DNA of 64,000 bases, from NCBI RefSeq assembly GCF_945957265.1, contig NZ_CAMFKO010000005.1:62001-126000 (forward strand), in the 5' to 3' direction. The stretch is from an uncultured Dechloromonas sp. (GTDB lineage Bacteria > Pseudomonadota > Gammaproteobacteria > Burkholderiales > Rhodocyclaceae). Position numbers and translations under genes: made by a program. Every line of letters begins with the position of its first letter. The first letter of the stretch is position 1. Below the pieces are notes generated by a model. The model saw only the letters and a program-made list of their open reading frames with translations, did not search any database and was not told the origin of the DNA. Below, one piece after another: positions 49,155 to 58,710 of the stretch.

Positions 49155-49427
49155 ATGGCACGTACCGTCAATTGCATCAAGCTCGGCCGCGAGGCCGATG
49201 GTCTCGATTTCCCGCCCTATCCCGGCGCGCTGGGTCAGCGCATCTTCGAGAACGTCTCGAAGGAAGCCTGGCAGCAGTGGATCAAGATGCAGACCATGAT
49301 CATCAACGAAAACCGCCTCAACCTGGTCGATGCCAAGCATCGCAAGTACCTGGCCGAGCAGGTCGAGAAGCACTTCTTCGGCGAAGGCGCCGACCAGATC
49401 CAGGGCTACGTTCCGCCCAAGGCCTGA
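49155..49427 (+). CDS. yggX: Fe(2+)-trafficking protein YggX
   Basis: A 90-residue cytosolic protein linked to iron handling and protection of Fe-S clusters. The N-terminus [20 protein letters not shown] has the conserved Cys, and [36 protein letters not shown] and [16 protein letters not shown] complete the family pattern. Length is typical. It follows argA by 29 bases and ends at a strong terminator. Confidence 0.96.
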   Translation: MARTVNCIKLGREADGLDFPPYPGALGQRIFENVSKEAWQQWIKMQTMIINENRLNLVDAKHRKYLAEQVEKHFFGEGADQIQGYVPPKA

Positions 49428-49444
49428 TCCCGGTTTCCTGCCAG

Positions 49445-49468
49445 AAAAACCCGCTGCGGCGGGTTTTT
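49445..49468 (+). terminator. Rho-independent terminator after yggX
   Basis: AAAAACCCGC and GCGGGTTTTT are perfect inverted arms around a TGCG loop, with the T-run at the end of the stem, 17 bases past the yggX stop. Confidence 0.9.
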
Positions 49469-49521
49469 GTCTTTGTGGCGCGGCGCTTGGCAAGTGGTCG
49501 GGCAAGGCCAATAATCCGGGC

Positions 49522-50097
49522 ATGACCGGAAAGACGACGCCTCACGAAATCTATGTCAGCACCGATGTCGAAACCGACGGCCCGGTGGCCGGGCGGCATT
49601 CGCTGCTGAGTATCGGCTCGGCGGCCTATGCCCCGGACAAGACGCTGCTCGGGACGTTCTCCGCCAACCTGGAGACGGTGCCCGGCCTGCTGGCCGACGA
49701 GCACACCGCCAAGTGGTGGGCGACGCAGCCGGCGGCGTGGGCGGCCTGCCGGCAGAACCCGGAGCCGCCGGCCGCGGCGATGCGGCGTTATGTGGCCTGG
49801 CTGAAGGCCTTGCCGGGGCGGCCGGTGTTCGTGGCCTACCCGGCGGCCTTCGATTTCCCTTTCGTCCAGTGGTATCTCGAGCGCTATGCCGATGAAAATC
49901 CGTTCGGCTATGCGGTCATCGATATCAAGACCTACGCCATGGCCGTGCTGCGCCAGCCGTACCGGGCCTGCGGCAAGCAGGCGATGCCGGCCGCCTGGTT
50001 CGACCCGGCGCCGCATACCCATGTCGCGCTGGACGATGCGCTGGAGCAGGGGGCGCTGTTCTGCAACATGCTGGCGGCCAACCTGGCGCGGCGCTGA
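49522..50097 (+). CDS. DEDD-type 3'-5' exonuclease-like protein
   Basis: A 191-residue RNase H-fold exonuclease. The first acidic pair is in STDVETDGP, a middle Asp in [20 protein letters not shown], and the last acidic pair in [12 protein letters not shown], in the order expected for DEDD nucleases. It could act on RNA or DNA; the substrate is not clear. It stands alone after the yggX terminator with no strong ribosome site. The closest described group is Rv2179c-like exoribonucleases, which is a guess. Confidence 0.82.
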   Translation: MTGKTTPHEIYVSTDVETDGPVAGRHSLLSIGSAAYAPDKTLLGTFSANLETVPGLLADEHTAKWWATQPAAWAACRQNPEPPAAAMRRYVAWLKALPGRPVFVAYPAAFDFPFVQWYLERYADENPFGYAVIDIKTYAMAVLRQPYRACGKQAMPAAWFDPAPHTHVALDDALEQGALFCNMLAANLARR

Positions 50098-50104
50098 ACG
50101 GCCG

Positions 50105-50272
50105 TCAGAACAGCCGGTGCAGCGTGTAGAGGATGAACAGCGTGGTCGGCACGGCGAGGGCCAGGGCGAGAATGGCGCTGGTCCGCTTGAGGCCGGCGGC
50201 CTGTTCCTCGATGAATTCCTCCATGCCGTCGAACAGTTCGGGAAAGGCGGCGATGTCGTTGCGCTTTTCCAT
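50105..50272 (-). CDS. Small single-helix membrane protein
   Basis: A 55-residue protein: an acidic soluble part (MEKRNDIAAFPELFDGMEEFIEEQ), cut here at residue 24, and a C-terminal membrane helix (about 32-50, AILALALAVPTTLFILYTL). AGGAGAC lies just upstream of the ATG at 50272. It is convergent with the exonuclease gene, and a decayed foldback element lies between it and phoX. The family is not recognised. Confidence 0.7.
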   Translation of the reverse strand: MEKRNDIAAFPELFDGMEEFIEEQAAGLKRTSAILALALAVPTTLFILYTLHRLF

Positions 50273-50283
50273 GGAGTCTCCTA

Positions 50284-50444
50284 GTGGTCTGCCCCGCAGA
50301 TGGCGGAACAAAATGAAAGCGAGGGATTTGCTTCGCTGGCTAGGCGCGAACCACAGCAATAGCCGCTGCTATTGCGAGGATGAGCAACAACGCCAGCGGG
50401 GCAAAGACGAGTTTTCATGTTTCGTTATCTGTGGGGCAGATCAC
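50284..50444. repeat. Decayed foldback (imperfect inverted repeat) beside phoX
   Basis: GTGGTCTGCCCCGCAGAT (50284-50301) pairs with 50427-50444 with 2 mismatches, TTTGCTTCGCTGGC (50327-50340) pairs with 50392-50405 with 2 mismatches, and a perfect GCAATAGC/GCTATTGC stem (50356-50363 with 50368-50375) sits in the centre. The whole 161 bp reads as one long imperfect hairpin. It starts six bases past the phoX stop and covers the region where the small protein gene needs its promoter. It may be an old relative of the element at 46033, although the arm sequences differ. Confidence 0.65.
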
Positions 50445-50449
50445 GCGTT

Positions 50450-52384
50450 TCAGCCGGTGACGGGCTTGCCGTCGAGGCGGGTGATGACGACGGTGGCGGA
50501 GCGCGGGCGGCCGCCGGTGGCCGTCGGGAATTGATTGGCCGGCCAGGCGGAGACTGCGGTCGGCGCCGCGGGATTGGAGCGCTCGCTGGCCGTTTCGCCG
50601 GGGTGCTGGATATTGACGAACAGCGTCCGGCCATCCGGGGTCGCCGTGATGCCGGTCAGTTCGCAGCCTTTGGGGCCGGTCAGGAAGCGCCGGGTCTGGC
50701 CGCTCTTGACGTCGGCGACCAGCATCTGGTTGTTGCCGAGCCGGGCGTAGTCGCCCTGGTTGAGCACGCTGGTCGACACGTCGGTCTGTATCCACAGGCC
50801 GCCGTTCGGATCGAACCACAGGCCGTCCGGGCTGCCGTAGGCATCGCCCTTGACGGTGCCGCGCTTGCTGTCGTCGGCAGCCTGCGGGTCGCCGGCGAGG
50901 GCGAAAATGTCCCAGGCGAAACCTTCGGCGGCGGCGTCGCGGCCGCTCTCACGCCACCGGACGATATGGCCGAAGACGTTGGCGCCGCGGGGATTGGCGG
51001 CATCGGTGCCGGGCGCGCCGTCGGTGCCGCGCTTGACGTTGTTGGTCAGCGTGACATAGACCTCGCCGCTCTTGGGATGCACGGCGATCCACTCCGGGCG
51101 GTCCATTTTCGTCGCCCCGGCGATGTCGGCCGCCTGCCGGCAGCGGATGGCGATGTCGCCCTGGCCGGCGAAGCCGTTCGCGGCATCGAGCGTGCCTCCG
51201 GGGTAGGACTCACCGTGGCGCAGCGGCAGCCAGCGGCCGGCGCCGTCGTCGGCAAAATGGGCGACGTACAGCGTGCCGTGGTCGAGCAGCGTGGCGGTGT
51301 CGCTCTTGCCCGCCACATAGCGGTCGCGGGAAACGAACTTGTAGATGTATTCGAAACGCTCGTCGTCGCCCATGTAGACCACGACGCGGCCATCCCGCGC
51401 CAGGGTGACGGTGGCGCCTTCGTGCTTGAAGCGGCCGAGGGCGGTGCGCTTGACCGGGGCGCGTTCCGGGTGCCGGGGGTCGATCTCGACGACCCAGCCG
51501 AAGCGGTTGCCTTCGTTGGGATGCTGCGTCAGGTCGAAACGTTCGTCGTGCTCATGCCAGCGGAAGCCGAAGCCGCTCTCGGTGAAGCCGTAGCGTTTCT
51601 GGTCGGCGCTGAGGTTTTTCGGGGCCTTGAAATAGCCGTTGAAATTCTCTTCGCAGGTGAGATAGGTGCCCCACGGCGTATGGCCCATGGCGCAATTGTT
51701 CAAGGTGCCGAGAATGATTTCGCCGCGCCGGTCGAGGGCGGTGCGCATGGCCGGGTTGCCGGCGGCGGGGCCGGTCACGCGGCACGGCGTGTTCGCCGTG
51801 ATGCGGCGCGCCCAGCGCGAGGGGCGGACGACCTGCCAGCGGCCCCGCTCCTGCTTCACCTCGATCACCGAAACGCCGTGCGCGGCCTGCGACTTGGCGA
51901 CCTTGGCGGCGCTCCAGTCCTGCATGCCGCCGGCGTGGAGCAGGCCGTCGTCGGTGTATTCGTGGTTGATGCACATCAGGCCATGCGTCGAGGAGGGCTT
52001 GCCGTGCTCGACGAAGGGGAAGAAGTGCATGCCGTCGTGATGCATGCCGGCCTGTTGCTGTTGCGCCGCGGCATCGTCGCCGGCATCGGCGCGCGCGACC
52101 GGGCCGGCGGAGACCGGGTCGCCCCAGGCGTAGAGCAGGCTGGCGGCGTGCCCGGGGGCGACGCGCACCTCGTCGGCGGTGGACACGGCCAGCGCGACGA
52201 AGTCGGTCAGTGCACCCGAGGCGCGCCCGGTGCTGGCGGCCAGCGCGGGCAGGGGCAGGCCGGCGGCGGCGAGGGCGCCGCCGGCGGTGCTCAGGATGGC
52301 GGCGGATAGCAGGCGGCGGCGGAAAGGATCGGCCGGCGCATCCGGCGCATGGTCGTCGGTCGGGTCGTAGCAGGCGTTGGGCAT
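50450..52384 (-). CDS. phoX: PhoX-family alkaline phosphatase (Tat-exported)
   Basis: A 644-residue DUF839/PhoX phosphatase, a Ca2+/Fe3+ enzyme that releases phosphate from organic esters. The Tat motif is FRRRLLSAA with a hydrophobic stretch and ALAAS cleavage site at about residue 50. Family segments include WGTYLTCEENFNGYF, FKHEGATVTLARDGRVVVYM, EYIYKFVSRDRYV and GLWFDPNGGLWIQTD. Length matches. It lies in a minus-strand stretch leading away from the pho/pst block. A weak Pho box (52413-52430) precedes it. Confidence 0.93.
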   Translation of the reverse strand: MPNACYDPTDDHAPDAPADPFRRRLLSAAILSTAGGALAAAGLPLPALAASTGRASGALTDFVALAVSTADEVRVAPGHAASLLYAWGDPVSAGPVARADAGDDAAAQQQQAGMHHDGMHFFPFVEHGKPSSTHGLMCINHEYTDDGLLHAGGMQDWSAAKVAKSQAAHGVSVIEVKQERGRWQVVRPSRWARRITANTPCRVTGPAAGNPAMRTALDRRGEIILGTLNNCAMGHTPWGTYLTCEENFNGYFKAPKNLSADQKRYGFTESGFGFRWHEHDERFDLTQHPNEGNRFGWVVEIDPRHPERAPVKRTALGRFKHEGATVTLARDGRVVVYMGDDERFEYIYKFVSRDRYVAGKSDTATLLDHGTLYVAHFADDGAGRWLPLRHGESYPGGTLDAANGFAGQGDIAIRCRQAADIAGATKMDRPEWIAVHPKSGEVYVTLTNNVKRGTDGAPGTDAANPRGANVFGHIVRWRESGRDAAAEGFAWDIFALAGDPQAADDSKRGTVKGDAYGSPDGLWFDPNGGLWIQTDVSTSVLNQGDYARLGNNQMLVADVKSGQTRRFLTGPKGCELTGITATPDGRTLFVNIQHPGETASERSNPAAPTAVSAWPANQFPTATGGRPRSATVVITRLDGKPVTG

Positions 52385-52412
52385 GGTGTTCCGGGTGGTG
52401 GCGTCGTAACGA

Positions 52413-52430
52413 TGGACAGACTATCGCCAG
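52413..52430 (-). promoter_or_regulatory. Weak candidate Pho box upstream of phoX
   Basis: On the minus strand CTGGCG-ATAGT-CTGTCC gives two CTG-starting half-sites with the 11-base spacing of PhoB sites, 29 bases before the phoX start. The first half-site is poor and no clear -10 follows, so this is tentative. Confidence 0.35.
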
Positions 52431-52469
52431 TCAATGTTGCAGGGGCGTGACGATTTTCCGGGGCGTCCG

Positions 52470-52919
52470 CTAGAAGCGGCTCAGCATCAGGTGCTTGCCG
52501 TCGATGTGGCCGTTGCGCAGTTCGCGGAAGCCGAGGTCGCGGAAGCGCCGGGTCTTGGTCGCCGAAACGAGGATGCGCCCCGACTTGAAGGTCGCCTTCA
52601 GCCAGTCGAGACGGGCCTTGATCAGCGCCCGGCCGATGCCGCGGCCGCGCTTTTCGGGGGCCACCGCCGACAGGTAGAGGATGTGCGTCCGCGATGCCCA
52701 GTCGGCGGCCTTGACGCCGCCGAGGGCGATGATCTGGCCGTTTTCGACGGCGATGAAGAAGCGCCGGTAGTGCACCGGGTCGTCGCAACGCAGCTCGCGG
52801 CGGATGCGCTCGAGGTTGTAGCGCTCGGGGTCGGCGAAGGCGTTGGCGATCAGCGTGGCGCAGGCGTCGAGCAGGAGCTCGCTGGTGGTGTCCAGCGTGT
52901 CGATACGAAACTTGGACAT
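52470..52919 (-). CDS. GNAT-family acetyltransferase
   Basis: A 149-residue GNAT enzyme. The acetyl-CoA-binding motif is VAPEKRGRGIGRALIKARL, and ALGGVKAADWASRTHILYLS gives the strands before it. The start MSKFRIDTLD at 52919 directly follows a small Cys-rich gene with 4 bases between. Substrate unknown. Confidence 0.87.
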   Translation of the reverse strand: MSKFRIDTLDTTSELLLDACATLIANAFADPERYNLERIRRELRCDDPVHYRRFFIAVENGQIIALGGVKAADWASRTHILYLSAVAPEKRGRGIGRALIKARLDWLKATFKSGRILVSATKTRRFRDLGFRELRNGHIDGKHLMLSRF

Positions 52920-52923
52920 GGCG

Positions 52924-53163
52924 TCAGCCGCTGGCCTGCGCGTGTTGCCGCAGGCGTCGCGCGAAGTCGGCCGTCCGGCTCGCCGCTTGGTGGTTGATGC
53001 GGGTCTGCTCCTCGCCGAAGGCATCGCGTTCGTGCCGGCTGCGCACGGCCGCCTCGATGCTGCGCACGCAGCGCCAGCGCTGCCCCTGGCGGGTCGGGCA
53101 GAGGCGCATCTGCTCGATCGGATGGTGGGCGCGGCAGCAATAGCAGAACTTCATTTCCGGCAT
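52924..53163 (-). CDS. Small cysteine-rich protein, possible zinc finger
   Basis: A 79-residue protein with CYCC near residue 6, a Cys in MRLCPTRQG and another in RWRC, a pattern that could bind zinc. GGAG lies 7 bases before the ATG at 53163 (MPEMKFCYCC). The C-terminal half is Arg/His/Ala-rich. It lies 4 bases upstream of the GNAT gene and is probably co-transcribed. I do not recognise the family. Confidence 0.65.
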   Translation of the reverse strand: MPEMKFCYCCRAHHPIEQMRLCPTRQGQRWRCVRSIEAAVRSRHERDAFGEEQTRINHQAASRTADFARRLRQHAQASG

Positions 53164-53307
53164 TGCAAGCTCCTTGGCGAACGGTTCACAGGACGCGATC
53201 GAGGATGCAGGCGCATTGTTACGGCAGGATGACGTCGCCGGAATCCCTGTCATGGCGCTGAAATCAAGTCTGCCTAAACTGGATGATCAGTTTTTTCGGG
53301 ATGCGTT

Positions 53308-55143
53308 ATGAGCGGTGTCATGGATGATGAGCGGGCCGAGCTGGAGCGACTGCTCGACGAAGAGCTTCTCAAGCCGGTGTTTCAGCCGATTCTGGACTTC
53401 CGGGTGCGTGCCGTGCTCGGCTATGAAGCCTTGATCCGCGGCCCGGAGGGCGGTTTGCTTTCCCGTCCGGACCAGCTGTTCGGCGCCGCCGCCCGCTGCG
53501 GCCTCTCGCTCAGGCTGGAACACGCCTGTCGCGAAGCCAGCCTGCGCGCCTTCGCCCGCCAGCGGCTGGCCGGCAAGCTGTTTCTCAACGTCACGCCGGA
53601 CTGCCTGCTCGATCCCCGGCTGATGAACGGCCGTACCCGCGATCTGCTGAACGAACTGGGGATCGCCCCGAACCGGGTGGTCCTCGAACTGACGGAAAAC
53701 CAGCAGATCACCGACATGCCGGGCATCCTGGAAGCCTTGCTCCACTACCGGGGGCGGGGCTTCCAGATCGCCATCGACGATCTGGGCGAGGGCTTTGCCA
53801 ACCTGCGCATGTGGTCGGAACTGCGGCCCGAGTTTGTGAAGATCGACAAGCATTTCGTCCATGGCATTGCTGACGACCGGATCAAGTTCCACTTCGTGCG
53901 CGCCATGCAGGATCTCGCCGAAATCGGCAATGCCTCGCTGGTCGCCGAAGGCATCGAGCGCGAGGAGGATTTCGTCTGCATCCGCGACATGGGCATCGCC
54001 TGCGGCCAGGGCTATTTCATCGCCCATCCGGAATCGAGCCCGGTGCGCCAGTTGCCGCGCCGCACCTTGTCCGCGCTGGACCAGCAGTCGCTGGCGCTGT
54101 CGCCGATGACCGGCGGCCCCGGGCGCCTGCCGACGGCCCGCAGCCTGCTCAAGGCGATCGCTCCGGTGCCCATGCATGCCAGCAACGCGACCGTGATCGA
54201 GCGCTTCGAGGCCGATCCGTCGCTCGATGTCCTGCCCGTCGTGCAAGGCAGCCAGCCGGTGGGCATGATCAACCGCCACAGCATGGTCGACCGTTTCGCC
54301 CGCCCGTTTCGCCGTGAGCTGTTCGGCCGCAAGAGCTGCGACCTGTTCATGGATCACGCCCCGCTGATCGTCGACCAGCACGCCACCATCCAGGAGCTGG
54401 CGATGATGCTGTCGCTGGCGCCCCGGCACTACCTGCTCGACGGCTTCATCGTCACCGGCGATGGCGAATACCTGGGCGTCGGCAGCAGCCACGACCTGAT
54501 GGGCATGATCACCGAAATGCAGATCAGCGCCGCGCGCTACGCCAACCCGCTGACCCAGCTGCCCGGCAACGTGCCGATCAACGAGCATGTCGACCGCATG
54601 CTTGCCGCCGGCAGCCCGTTCGTCGCGGTCTATGTCGATATCGACAATTTCAAGCCCTTCAACGACACCTACGGTTACCGGCGCGGCGACGACGTGATCC
54701 AGACCCTGGCCCGCCTGCTCTGCGAACAGGTCGACGAGCGCCTGGATTTCGTCGGGCATATCGGCGGCGACGACTTTTTCGTGGTCTTTCGCAGTGTGGA
54801 CTGGGAAATCCGTTGCTGGGAGATCATTTCCCGCTTTGCCGAGGCGATCGCCAATCTGCTCGGTATCGACGAGCGCCTGCGCGGCGGCTACATGGCCGAG
54901 AACCGGCGCGGCGAACTCAGCTTCCAGGCGTCGCCGACGCTGTCGCTGGGTGCGGTCCGGGTCGCCGCCGGCGAGTGCGAATCGCACCGCGAGGTGGCCG
55001 CCGCGGCGTCGGCAGCCAAGAAGCAGGCCAAAAAACGCGCCCGGACAGCCGATGTCGAACCCTCGGGCGGCAGCCTCTTCATCGAGCGGCGGCGTCTGGG
55101 CGAAGGCATGGGCGCCGGGCTGCCCCGGCCGCTGGTCAACTGA
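53308..55143 (+). CDS. EAL-CBS-GGDEF cyclic-di-GMP protein
   Basis: A 611-residue protein with EAL first (about 12-250), a CBS-like pair (about 270-400) and a C-terminal GGDEF-type domain (about 415-560). EAL motifs are present: YEALIRG, FLNVTPDCLL, IDDLGEGFANL, FVKIDKHFV, VAEGIEREED and GQGYF. The cyclase signature is GGDDF instead of GGDEF (HIGGDDFFVVF), so its activity is uncertain. The order EAL-CBS-GGDEF is less common than GGDEF-EAL and suggests ligand-gated control. It is divergent from the Cys-rich gene. Confidence 0.9.
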   Translation: MSGVMDDERAELERLLDEELLKPVFQPILDFRVRAVLGYEALIRGPEGGLLSRPDQLFGAAARCGLSLRLEHACREASLRAFARQRLAGKLFLNVTPDCLLDPRLMNGRTRDLLNELGIAPNRVVLELTENQQITDMPGILEALLHYRGRGFQIAIDDLGEGFANLRMWSELRPEFVKIDKHFVHGIADDRIKFHFVRAMQDLAEIGNASLVAEGIEREEDFVCIRDMGIACGQGYFIAHPESSPVRQLPRRTLSALDQQSLALSPMTGGPGRLPTARSLLKAIAPVPMHASNATVIERFEADPSLDVLPVVQGSQPVGMINRHSMVDRFARPFRRELFGRKSCDLFMDHAPLIVDQHATIQELAMMLSLAPRHYLLDGFIVTGDGEYLGVGSSHDLMGMITEMQISAARYANPLTQLPGNVPINEHVDRMLAAGSPFVAVYVDIDNFKPFNDTYGYRRGDDVIQTLARLLCEQVDERLDFVGHIGGDDFFVVFRSVDWEIRCWEIISRFAEAIANLLGIDERLRGGYMAENRRGELSFQASPTLSLGAVRVAAGECESHREVAAAASAAKKQAKKRARTADVEPSGGSLFIERRRLGEGMGAGLPRPLVN

Positions 55144-55165
55144 AACGGCGGCGCCCATCGGCGCC

Positions 55166-55185
55166 GGGCGAGGACGCACTCGCCC
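55166..55185. terminator. Small hairpin between the EAL/GGDEF gene and phoR
   Basis: GGGCGAG (55166-55172) and CTCGCCC (55179-55185) are perfect arms with a 6-base loop in the convergent gap. It may terminate either gene; the T-run is weak. Confidence 0.4.
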
Positions 55186-55204
55186 TTGCCCGCTCGGCTA
55201 TCGC

Positions 55205-56497
55205 TTATTGATTGGCTACCCGGCTGGCCGGGAATCTGGCGGCGAAGCGGCTGCCGACGCCGACTTCGCTCTTGATGTCGAGCTGGGCCTGGTGGCGGTT
55301 CAGCGAATGCTTGACGATGGCCAGGCCGAGGCCGGTGCCGCCCGAGTCGCGCGAACGGCCGCGGTCGACGCGATAAAAACGTTCGGTGAGGCGGGGGATG
55401 TGCTTGGCGTCGATGCCGGGGCCGGTATCCTGGACGGCGAACTCGGCGCCTTGCGGCGAGGTCTTCCAGATCAGCGTGATCTTGCCGCCGGGCGGGGTAT
55501 AGCGCACGGCATTGGTCACCAGATTGGCCAGCGCGCTGACCAGTTCGGGCTCCGAGCCGCGCAGGTCGCCGCTGCCGTCGGCGTCGACGACGATGGTGTG
55601 GCGGCCGGCAGAGAGCGCTTCGGCATCGCGGCGCAGCTTGTCGATCAGGTTGGCCATGTCGACCGCATCGTTGTCCGGCGGCGGCGCCGATTCGATCGAC
55701 GACAGGGTCAGCAGGTCCTGCACGATGGACTGCATCCGGTCCGACTGGTCGGCCATCATCGCCAGGTAGCGCCGGCGCTCGGTGTCGTCCAGCTCGATTT
55801 CCTGCATCGTTTCGAGGAAGCCGGCGAGCACCGTCAGGGGGGTGCGCAGCTCGTGCGAGACGTTGGCGACGAAGTCGCGGCGCGTCTGGTCGAGGCGGTC
55901 GGCCTGCGTGATGTCCTTGATCTGCATGAGCCGGCGGCTGCCGGCGTAGGGAATGACGTGGATGGCATAGACGCGATCCTTGTAGCGTTCCGGGCGCAGG
56001 GTCAGCGGGCGGCTGAAGTCGAGGGCTTCGAGATAGACGACGAATTCGGGCTGGCGCACCAGGTTGAGGATGGACTGCCCCTGGTCGGTGTCCAGCTTGA
56101 GGCCGAGCTGGGTTTCAGCCGTGGTGTTGCAGAACATGATGTTGTTCTGGAGGTCGAGCATCACCACGCCGTCGGTCAGGGCCTGGGCGGCGGCGCGCAG
56201 CAGGCTGATGGTCTGGTCGCGCTGCTCGATCTGGGCGCGCAGTTCCTTCTCGTGGCGGTAGAGGCGGCCGAAGATGTCGTCCCAGGCGCCTTCGCCTTCC
56301 AGGCTGGCATCGACCACCGGGTTGCGCGTCCAACGGTCGAGCCGGGAAAAATGACGGAAGTGGATCAGTTGCTGTAAAACGAGGCCGACGCAGAAGACGG
56401 CCCAGCCATGCCAGGGGCGGGAAAAGATGCCGACCGGGATGGCGATGGCCGCCGCGATGACGGCCAGGATCACGGCGCGAATGACGAGTGAGGTCAA
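55205..56497 (-). CDS. phoR: Phosphate-regulon sensor kinase PhoR
   Basis: A 430-residue histidine kinase of the phosphate regulon. One or two N-terminal membrane helices, a PAS domain (about 110-210), H-box FVANVSHELRTPLTVL, N box NLVTNAVRYTPPGG, DTGPGID and GGTGLGLAIV are visible. The start is TTG, 6 bases past the phoB stop, with no close ribosome site; a GTG eight codons on is an alternative. It phosphorylates PhoB when phosphate is low and is held in check by PhoU and the Pst transporter. Confidence 0.93.
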   Translation of the reverse strand: MTSLVIRAVILAVIAAAIAIPVGIFSRPWHGWAVFCVGLVLQQLIHFRHFSRLDRWTRNPVVDASLEGEGAWDDIFGRLYRHEKELRAQIEQRDQTISLLRAAAQALTDGVVMLDLQNNIMFCNTTAETQLGLKLDTDQGQSILNLVRQPEFVVYLEALDFSRPLTLRPERYKDRVYAIHVIPYAGSRRLMQIKDITQADRLDQTRRDFVANVSHELRTPLTVLAGFLETMQEIELDDTERRRYLAMMADQSDRMQSIVQDLLTLSSIESAPPPDNDAVDMANLIDKLRRDAEALSAGRHTIVVDADGSGDLRGSEPELVSALANLVTNAVRYTPPGGKITLIWKTSPQGAEFAVQDTGPGIDAKHIPRLTERFYRVDRGRSRDSGGTGLGLAIVKHSLNRHQAQLDIKSEVGVGSRFAARFPASRVANQ

Positions 56498-56503
56498 GAG
56501 GGG

Positions 56504-57190
56504 TCAGGCTCCCCGGAAGCGGTAGCCGGTGCCGCGCACGGTTTCCACCCTTTCGTGATGGCCGGTGGTTTCCAGGGCGGCGCGCAGGCGGCGGATATGC
56601 ACATCCACCGTCCGTTCCTCGATGAAGACATGGTCTCCCCATACCTCGTCGAGCAGCTGGGCACGGGTGTAGACCCGCTCGGCGTGGGTCATGAAGAAGA
56701 ACAGCAGGCGGAACTCGGTCGGCCCCAGCTCGATCGGCTGGCTGCCGGCGAGCACGCGGTGGGTGGCCGGGTTGAGCGACAGGCTGCCGACCTCGACCGC
56801 CTCGCCGGCCAGGTGCGGGGCGCGGCGGCGCAGCACGGCGCGGACGCGGGCGACCATTTCCTTGGGCGAGAAGGGCTTGGTGATGTAGTCGTCGGCCCCG
56901 GCCTCCAGGCCCTGCACCTTGTCCTCTTCATGGACGCGGGCGGTGAGCATGATGATCGGCAGCTCGCGCGTGCGTTCGTCGGCGCGCAGCTTCTTGGCCA
57001 GGGCGACGCCGGACTGGCCGGGCAGCATCCAGTCGAGGATGACCAGGTCGGGCAGCGCGGCGCGGATGGCGGATTCGCCTTCCTCGGCGCTGCCGGCGCG
57101 GACGACCAGGAAGCCGGCGTGCTTGAGGTTGATCGCCACCAGTTCCTGGATCGCCGGTTCGTCCTCGACGACGAGAATCGTCGGTGTCAC
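56504..57190 (-). CDS. phoB: Phosphate-regulon response regulator PhoB
   Basis: A 228-residue OmpR/PhoB-family regulator. Receiver: VVEDEPAIQ, phospho-Asp in VILDWMLPGQSG, Thr in MLTARV, Lys in ITKPFS. Winged helix: LGPTEFRLLFFFMTH, RTVDVHIRRLRAAL and ETVRGTGYRF. The start is GTG at 57190, overlapping the phoU stop (GTGA). It should bind the Pho box before pstS. Gene order phoU-phoB-phoR is common in betaproteobacteria. Confidence 0.95.
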   Translation of the reverse strand: MTPTILVVEDEPAIQELVAINLKHAGFLVVRAGSAEEGESAIRAALPDLVILDWMLPGQSGVALAKKLRADERTRELPIIMLTARVHEEDKVQGLEAGADDYITKPFSPKEMVARVRAVLRRRAPHLAGEAVEVGSLSLNPATHRVLAGSQPIELGPTEFRLLFFFMTHAERVYTRAQLLDEVWGDHVFIEERTVDVHIRRLRAALETTGHHERVETVRGTGYRFRGA

Positions 57191-57876
57191 TTGGCTTGCC
57201 CCTTGACGTGGCGGATGTCGCGGCCTTCGACGACGAACACCACCTGCTCGGCGACGTTCTTGGCGTGGTCGCCGATGCGCTCGATGGCGCGGGCGATGGA
57301 GATGATCTCGATCGACGTGGTGATGGTGCGCGGGTCTTCCATCATGTGCGTGATCAGCTGGCGGATGATGGACTTGAATTCGGTATCGACGTCGCTGTCG
57401 GCGCGGATGACTTCCTGGGCCTGGGCGGTGTCGAGGCGGGCGAAGGCGTCGAGCGCCTGGCGCACCAGGTTGAGCGCGGCTTCGGCCAGGTGGCGGATGC
57501 CGATGCCGTACTGGCTGGGTAGGTGGCCGGCTTCGTAGATGCGGCGCACGCCCTTGGCGATCTTCTTGGCTTCGTCGCCGGCGCGTTCGAGGTCGGTGAC
57601 GATCTTGCTGATGCCGAGCACCAGGCGCAGGTCGGAGGCCGTCGGCTGGCGCTTGGCGATGACGTGGGCGCAATCGTCGTCGATGGCCTTTTCGAGGTCG
57701 TTGATCTTGCGGTCGGCTTCGACGATGGATTTGACGCTGGCCACTTCGCCCGAGCTGTAGGCGTCGATGGCCGACGAGACCTGGGTTTCGACCATGCCGC
57801 CCATCTGCAGGACGTGGGTGCGCAGGCGGCCCAGTTCTTCGTCGAACTGGCTGGAGAGGTGTTGGCTTTCGTTCAT
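57187..57876 (-). CDS. phoU: Phosphate signalling protein PhoU
   Basis: A 229-residue PhoU with two three-helix PhoU repeats: AVDAYSSGE-type and DLRLVLGISKIVTDLERAGDEA in the first, DVDTEFKSIIRQLITHMM and ARAIERIGDHAKNVAEQV in the second. The E/D-xxx-D metal-site motifs (DLERAGD, IERIGDH) are kept. It links Pst transport state to PhoR and turns the regulon off at high phosphate. AGGGAG precedes the ATG. It lies 13 bases after pstB. Confidence 0.95.
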   Translation of the reverse strand: MNESQHLSSQFDEELGRLRTHVLQMGGMVETQVSSAIDAYSSGEVASVKSIVEADRKINDLEKAIDDDCAHVIAKRQPTASDLRLVLGISKIVTDLERAGDEAKKIAKGVRRIYEAGHLPSQYGIGIRHLAEAALNLVRQALDAFARLDTAQAQEVIRADSDVDTEFKSIIRQLITHMMEDPRTITTSIEIISIARAIERIGDHAKNVAEQVVFVVEGRDIRHVKGQAK

Positions 57877-57889
57877 GTCGTGTGCTCCC

Positions 57890-58669
<780 letters not shown>

Positions 58670-58710
58670 GGAAAACTCCGTTCGATATTCGGGTGGGGCA
58701 GCGTGTTCGC

